The notes beneath the pieces were generated by a model. That model saw only the letters and a list, made by a program, of their open reading frames with translations, ran no database searches and was not told the origin of the DNA. A program made the translations under genes and the position numbers. Positions 58,381 through 64,000 of a stretch of 64,000 bases of DNA are shown here, in pieces (positions within the stretch are counted from its first letter, which is position 1; every line of letters begins with the position of its first letter). This DNA comes from Xylaria sp. FL1777 (lineage: Eukaryota > Ascomycota > Sordariomycetes > Xylariales > Xylariaceae), in the NCBI GenBank assembly GCA_022578965.1, contig MU400506.1, positions 372,001 through 436,000 on the forward strand, in the 5' to 3' direction.

Positions 58381-60132
58381 ATGGCGTCTCCCAGCACACC
58401 GCAGGCTGGCGTTGCCACTGCCGACGCCTTCCCCGACGGCACCAAAGACTACAAGCCACTGAGGTCGAGCAAGTATGATCTGAAGAAGCCTCACATCACC
58501 GAGTTTCCCATAACATGGGGCAATTGGTACAAGCATGTCAATTGGTTGAATACCTACTTCATCCTGATTGTCCCTTTCATGGGTTGTGTCGGCGCCTACT
58601 TCACCCCGCTCACCCTCAAGACAGCCGCATTCACTGTTTTCTTTTATTTTAATTCGGGTCTTGGTATTACTGCTGGGTACCACCGCCTTTGGGCTCATAC
58701 CTCGTATAAGGCAACACTGCCTCTGAAGATCTACTTGGCTGCTATGGGGGCTGCAAGCGCTGAGGGATCTGCTCGATGGTGGTCTAACGGCCATAGGGCG
58801 CATCATAGGTATACTGAGTAAGTTTCCCCCCCCTTGAACTAGCCACTGGTCTCCTTTGCTTTTACAGCCGCCAGCATGACCCATTCTTCAGTTTCCAAGC
58901 GAGAAGACTTGATTGCGAGCTGTTCTCAGCACTGTCAAGTTCAAGTTAACTGAGACTTTATGTGTAGTACCGAGAAGGATCCCTACAGCGTCCGCAAGGG
59001 CTTACTCTATTCTCACATTGGTTGGATGGTTATGAAGCAGAACCCTAAGCGCGTTGGAAGGACGGACATTTCAGACCTAAACGATGACCCTGTTGTTGTT
59101 TGGCAGCACAAGAATTGTAAGCCCAGCCTAAACTACAACCACATTTGCTAGCAATTACTAACTATCTCCTAGATATCAAGTCTGTGTTGACCATGTCATT
59201 AATCTTCCCCACGGTCGTCTGCGGTCTAGGTTGGGGCGACTGGTTGGGAGGATTCATCTATGCCGGAATTCTTAGAATCTTCTGTAAGTGATATGCAGAA
59301 CCCCCAGACCTCACTCAAGGTGGCAGGTTGCTGATTCATTCTTGCAGTTGTCCAACAAGCTACGTTCTGTGTCAACTCACTTGCACACTGGCTTGGCGAC
59401 CAGCCCTTTGACGACCGAAACTCTCCCCGCGACCATGTACTCACGGCTTTGGTCACCCTTGGAGAAGGATACCACAACGTAAGACCGCAACCATGTTTTG
59501 GTAGGCGACAGATGCTAATTCACCTATAGTTTCACCACGAATTCCCCTCCGACTACCGCAATGCTATCGAATGGTGGCAATACGACCCGACGAAATGGTT
59601 CATCTGGACATGCAAGAAGCTTGGCCTGGCCTACGACCTGAAGCAATTCCGCCAGAATGAGATTGAGAAGGGCCGTATTCAGCAGCTACAGAAGAAGCTC
59701 GACCAAAAGCGAGCCACTTTGGATTGGGGTACCCCACTTGAACAACTTCCGGTCATCAGCTGGGATGATTTTGTGGCCGAGTCGAAGAACGGCAAGGCAC
59801 TTGTTTCCATTGCTGGTGTCATTCACGATGTTACCGATTTCATCAAGGACCACCCCGGTGGTAAGGCGCTTATCTCATCTGCTATCGGCAAGGATGCGAC
59901 AGCCATCTTCAATGGAGGCGTCTACCTTCACTCGAACGCGGCGCATAACCTTCTTTCGACTATGCGTGTTGGTGTCCTTCGGGGTGGCTGTGAAGTAGAG
60001 ATCTGGAAACGTGCCCAAGCAGAGAACAAGGACGTTTCTATGCTATTTGACTCCGCCGGCAAGCGCATTGTTCGTGCTGGAGATCAAGTTACGAAGGTCA
60101 TACAGCCAACTGCCAGCGCTGATGCAGCTTAA
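58381..60132 (+). CDS. OLE1: Acyl-CoA delta-9 desaturase with C-terminal cytochrome b5 domain
   Basis: Five exons, 58381-58817, 58968-59116, 59173-59283, 59348-59478 and 59530-60132, close to 476 residues. All three histidine boxes of membrane desaturases are present: HRLWAH (101-106), HRAHH (138-142) and HNFHH (275-279, split by the fourth intron). Hydrophobic stretches flank them, as expected for an ER enzyme with four membrane helices. The C-terminal quarter is a cytochrome b5 domain ([20 protein letters not shown] and the heme-binding DFIKDHPGG), the fused electron donor of fungal OLE1. The enzyme inserts the delta-9 double bond into palmitoyl- and stearoyl-CoA. Length is typical. The promoter is the end of the gene-free tract to the left. 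It is convergent with the SNF2 gene. Confidence 0.97.
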
Positions 60133-61631
60133 TTGCCCTCGACGGGGCTTGCGGCGTCAAATGGTCGTTCATAGACTTAATTTCGACACGAACCATGAGC
60201 ACAACTCTGGTACATATTTCTCGTATGCCGTCTGAAGGCAGAGAAGAGTCCTTGGCTCAGGTTATGACATCTCCCCACGAGTTTAGACTACACACTGATG
60301 ACGGACGACGTCTTGTACATATACCACCAACATTGTCGGCGCTACTCAATACGATCCAAAAGCAAATGAAAGCACTAATGGACGAATTCATACATGGCGT
60401 TATTGGGGATACCTTTCGGAACAAAAAAAGGAGTTTGTCATGAGACCTTACGATGTTGAATCACGATCAAACCATGTTTAGCTAGACAACGAGTCTAATA
60501 AAATTCCGTTAAACTCAATTCATATGAATCGCCTTCGAAACTGCTGGAGAATGTCGTAGATCTGATCTTTTGATATCGTAATATTGATTATTTATTTCAT
60601 TGTTAGATTGAACATCGGACGCTGGTAAAGACACATCGACATACCCAGATGTTTCCTAAGCATTTGTTTGCGAATATCAAACTGGGCATTCTGTGATCTC
60701 TTATTGGTCGTAATGTTAAATACTGTCTTTAGGTATTCACTATTATGGCTATCAAGAGCCATTAATGTGTGCTGCCTAGGCTTGCTGCCATGGAACGTTG
60801 CTAGCTGAGTAAACACTACCCATTGGAGAGTCTTCATAATGTCTCTCTCGAATGATTATCTGCGGAATAGATTAGAGAACGCATTCGTTCATTCATTCAT
60901 TCACTGACTGACCTTGCTGAACCCGCTGAGAGGGAGTGAATTGTCAATGCATCATATCATTAAAACTCTGTTCGGATCTATCTAGATCTACTATCTATGG
61001 GAAATGTAGTATTTCAACCAGAACACAAAAGTCAGAGCAGCATTTCTATGAAACGTAAAGGATAATGATATAGGCTGGTCCTGCGGAATTCGGATAAATC
61101 TACCGCAGTAGACTAAAGAATAATTGGTATCAGCCATGAGGGAAAGAGGGGGTCCGGTTTCTCGATAATAATGGTTCGTCGTTTGGGGAGAAGTGGTCCC
61201 GAATTCCCGGTACGCGAGATCTAGTTATAATCCTGATCCATTTAAGTTGCTGCAAGACTAGGTTTTCTTTTGAGCCGCAACAGTCAAAGCTCGTTCATAT
61301 CAAACGTTTCCACCTTGTAAACCGCAGTTGAGAAACTGTAGTCTTTCATATGAGAGTACCACCATCCTCGCCATGCGTTGCCGTACCATGTTTCCAGACC
61401 TTTGAACCGATATTGGTATGTCGTGAATCAGACCAACCTCGCGAGATAGGGCTGTTGAACGCCGAACACCTTAAGCGATATCGGGCAAAGAAAGTCCATT
61501 CGTGAAATCATCACCATGAGAACACCGACGCAATGCACCTAGAGTGAATATCAAGATACACACATGTAGCCTGCGGCGAGAAGCAAGGCAAGAAATCCTG
61601 TCAGCGGCCAGTGTAACACGGCCGAAATAAC
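60133..61631. other. 1.5-kb convergent intergenic region
   Basis: Shared 3' region of OLE1 and the SNF2 helicase gene. A minus-strand frame of 81 codons (60592-60837) has no support. A short ATTC tandem run lies near 60887-60903. No gene is seen. Confidence 0.5.
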
Positions 61632-64000
61632 TTATTTAAAGAGATCACGTAGATCCATGAGCTTCTGCTTTGCGGCTTCAGCTTTATCCATAACACGGTT
61701 CCTATCCATACTTAGGCTTGCTAGCTTCATCTTCTTGTCCTGAAGAGCAAGCATCTTCTCCTCAATGCTATTCCGCATGATGTAGCGAACAGTGCGCACA
61801 GGACGTTTCTGGCCGAGACGGTGTACGCGGTCGATAGCTTGAGCTTCTGCGGCGGGATTGTACTGGGGTTCCATCATGTAGACAGTATTTCCTGTTACGA
61901 GATTGAGACCAAGACCACCAGCAGAAATGGAAACAAGTATAACATGAACAGAGTCATCTTCTCGGAAAGCAGTCATGGCAGCGCTACGGGCTGGGCGGCT
62001 CATCTTTCCGTCTAGACGCGTGAAGCAAATCCCCACACTTTCTAGTGCGATCTCGATAAGATCGAGGTGGGATGTCCAAGCTGAGAAGACAACCGATTTA
62101 AAAGGAGGCTCATCAGGTTTTGCTTTGCTCTCAGCCTCCGACCTAAGCAAATCTTCGACCAAGGCATTTGTCTTAGTGTGAGGTCCAGAATACCCAGGAT
62201 ATCCATCTTTTGAGCGATTCTTAGTCCCCCTTTTGTTTGGATGGTGGCCTTCATGCTCAATCTCGAGCTTGCTCTTACGGAGTTCATTACACTGAAAGCG
62301 AATGTAAGAGCCGCAGAACAGACAGTTGCCCAATTCCTTGCCGTCGACTTCACGTTTCCAAGCCTTGATACAATTCGGGCAGAGGAGGTGAAAACAGGCG
62401 GTCATATGACCAATGATATCCTCCTCCCGCTCCGACGCAATATCAGCGCCATCATTTGAACCGATTCTTCGCTTGCATGAGATGCAAAGGTCATTGTTCG
62501 TTTCTTCCATGAGCGCAAAAGCCTCGTAGGATCTAGCTTCGGCTATGGCTGGCTTGGTGTCTTCATCATCGCTATCAATGTCGATGGCCGAGTCAGCTGT
62601 CATACCCTGCACAATTTCAAGATCTGCATCATTTAGGAGATCTCTTCCATGAGCACAAATCAACCTGAGTCTCAAAATAGACTGCAAGATGTGAATATAT
62701 ACTTTTCCTCCTACCATTCGCTCTCTGCCTGCAGCCAAAACTTGCACTTTATCCTGGGCATTCTGCTCAAATAGTTGATAGAGTTTGCGCTCGTTTGGAG
62801 AGAAGTCGAGTCTGATAAGGTGGTCGGTCCTTGGGGCTAGGTCGATCTTGTCCTTCAGTCGTCGCAACGTAACGCTATCGACGAGAACTCTAAGTTTGGG
62901 TACAATCTCGGGGTCGCACATCTTAAATGGAGCTGTGATGTACTGTGTGAACTTGCCCTTCTCATCGAATGGCTTCAATCGTAAGAAAGCCAAAAGAGCA
63001 GCAAGATCGTCGAGCTTATTTTGAACTGGTGTACCCGTAACGGCCCATCGTCGATTGGCCTGCAACCGGCAAATAGCTTTGAATTGAAGAGTTGACTGCT
63101 CTCGTATCATATGGGCCTCGTCGAGTACAATGCGAAACCATCCAATTTCCTCGAGTGGCCAGGGTCCAGGCTTCCCCCTATTGCGAGCAGTTACTTCGCT
63201 AGCCACAGATCCGTAAGTAGTCAACACCATGTCATAGTCAACAAGCAAGTTTGGATCTTTGATGCGATTTGAGCCATGGTAAATATAATACTTCATTTGA
63301 CCCGGTTTTATGTGAAGTTTGATCTGCTCTTCCCAGTTGTTTATGGTACTGAGAGGACAAACTAAAAGCGTAGCCTTGCCGTTTCGCTTGAGAGGTGTTA
63401 GTTGAAGAGGAGGTGGAGCTGGTACATTAAACTGCCGCGACGACTCTCCCTTCTTTTTTGGTGTGGGAGCTTGCGGTTGAATTGGTTCTTGCTTCGACCA
63501 GTCATCGGCATTATCAAGCGTAGTGGCGACGAGGGATAAGATACTCAGAGTCTTGCCCAGTCCCATCATGTCAGCGAGAATGCCACCAAACGTCTCAGGT
63601 GGCATTTTATCATGTACTTGGCCGGTAATTACATTCCGAAAAAACTTCTGGCCATGGTGGCCGTGCTGCAGTTGCCAGAAAGAATCAGGGGTCTTCCCGT
63701 TCGAAGCAAACTGGCGCGGTTGTTCTTTTGTGGTCATGAAATAGAGCCCCTGTTTCTGATGCCGAAGTAGCTCTGTTTGGACGCGAGGATGTGGCTCCAT
63801 CAGCGGAAGGTCTTCACTTTTAGTAAGGGAATCGAAAACGCCCATGACCTCGGAGCGAATCTCTTCGATGCTTCGAACCATTTGAGGAGGTGGTGGATAT
63901 ACGGGTTGCTGCCTCAGGGCTGGGGGTGGAGGGGGCCTCGGTCCCTCAATCTCCTGAGGATTCTCATATTGGATACCGTTATCGTAAACGAACGGCTTTC
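61632..64000 (-). CDS. SNF2-family helicase with RING finger (HLTF/Rad5-like), 5'-truncated
   Basis: The minus-strand frame is open from the stop at 61632 to the right window edge, so the N terminus lies outside; 788 residues are visible. Motifs: GGILADMMGLGKT (motif I), LLVCPLSTINNWEEQI (Ia), LDEAHMIRE (II, DEAH), VTGTPVQNKLDDL (III). A RING finger then sits between the two helicase lobes (CISCKRR, CFHLLCPNC, CLFCG), the hallmark of the Rad5/Rad16/HLTF group. The C-terminal lobe has VVFSAWTSHLDLIE, SISAGGLGLNL and the AIDRVHRLGQ arginine motif. These are nuclear DNA translocases that also act as ubiquitin ligases in post-replication repair or transcription. A Pro-rich stretch with PPPPPALRQ lies near the window edge. 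Whether a HIRAN domain precedes it, as in HLTF, cannot be seen. Confidence 0.92.
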   Translation of the reverse strand, partial: KPFVYDNGIQYENPQEIEGPRPPPPPALRQQPVYPPPPQMVRSIEEIRSEVMGVFDSLTKSEDLPLMEPHPRVQTELLRHQKQGLYFMTTKEQPRQFASNGKTPDSFWQLQHGHHGQKFFRNVITGQVHDKMPPETFGGILADMMGLGKTLSILSLVATTLDNADDWSKQEPIQPQAPTPKKKGESSRQFNVPAPPPLQLTPLKRNGKATLLVCPLSTINNWEEQIKLHIKPGQMKYYIYHGSNRIKDPNLLVDYDMVLTTYGSVASEVTARNRGKPGPWPLEEIGWFRIVLDEAHMIREQSTLQFKAICRLQANRRWAVTGTPVQNKLDDLAALLAFLRLKPFDEKGKFTQYITAPFKMCDPEIVPKLRVLVDSVTLRRLKDKIDLAPRTDHLIRLDFSPNERKLYQLFEQNAQDKVQVLAAGRERMVGGKVYIHILQSILRLRLICAHGRDLLNDADLEIVQGMTADSAIDIDSDDEDTKPAIAEARSYEAFALMEETNNDLCISCKRRIGSNDGADIASEREEDIIGHMTACFHLLCPNCIKAWKREVDGKELGNCLFCGSYIRFQCNELRKSKLEIEHEGHHPNKRGTKNRSKDGYPGYSGPHTKTNALVEDLLRSEAESKAKPDEPPFKSVVFSAWTSHLDLIEIALESVGICFTRLDGKMSRPARSAAMTAFREDDSVHVILVSISAGGLGLNLVTGNTVYMMEPQYNPAAEAQAIDRVHRLGQKRPVRTVRYIMRNSIEEKMLALQDKKMKLASLSMDRNRVMDKAEAAKQKLMDLRDLFK

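Noticed and set aside
60592..60837. 81-codon minus-strand frame, considered as a transposase remnant
   Set aside because: No DDE or DNA-binding motif; too short and AT-rich to support.

Overview
This is a filamentous ascomycete (Pezizomycotina) nuclear window, most likely Sordariomycetes. The evidence is the many short GT-AG introns (about 50-150 nt), fungal-specific families (RRN5, PLAC8 and DUF1275 proteins, a cytochrome b5-fused delta-9 desaturase), a tRNA-Ile(UAU) with an intron, and AT-rich gene-poor tracts holding decayed repeats, as expected where RIP operates. The species cannot be named from sequence alone. Exon models below were built by hand from splice sites and reading-frame arithmetic. 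Every multi-exon model closes in frame.

Left third (1-21.5 kb), accessory in character. A PLAC8 protein and an alcohol acetyltransferase-like enzyme are followed by a decayed dispersed repeat. Next comes a head-to-head pair of large, mainly helical proteins of unknown function (5151-7472 minus and 8399-9685 plus). Then come an intron-containing tRNA-Ile with a mutated partial copy of its 3' end, and a multi-exon gene broken by stops and frameshifts (about 11.3-13.5 kb). The only other intact gene here is a PEP-mutase/isocitrate-lyase superfamily enzyme (16.7-18.1 kb). It is flanked by long stretches with no supportable gene.

Central block (21.5-43.7 kb), dense and conserved. In order: a DUF1275 (YoaK-like) membrane protein, a four-TM protein with a long cytosolic tail, mitochondrial NADPH:adrenodoxin reductase (ARH1-like) tail-to-tail with ETF alpha, a SWI3/RSC8 chromatin-remodelling subunit whose last 72 bp are tandemly duplicated, the Pol I factor RRN5, mitochondrial helicase IRC3, an unrecognised 607-residue protein, and a 926-residue kinase-like protein with altered catalytic motifs. 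Several of these act in mitochondria.

Right third (43.7-64 kb). Two gene-free tracts of 6.0 and 5.3 kb flank the mitochondrial Lon protease (PIM1). The second carries another copy of the dispersed repeat. OLE1-type acyl-CoA desaturase and a RING-containing SNF2 helicase (HLTF/Rad5-like, cut by the right window edge) close the window.

I found no CRISPR array, rRNA, intact transposase or clear secondary-metabolite core enzyme. The best candidates for something undescribed are the divergent helical-protein pair and the kinase-like fusion. Neither can be given a function from sequence alone.
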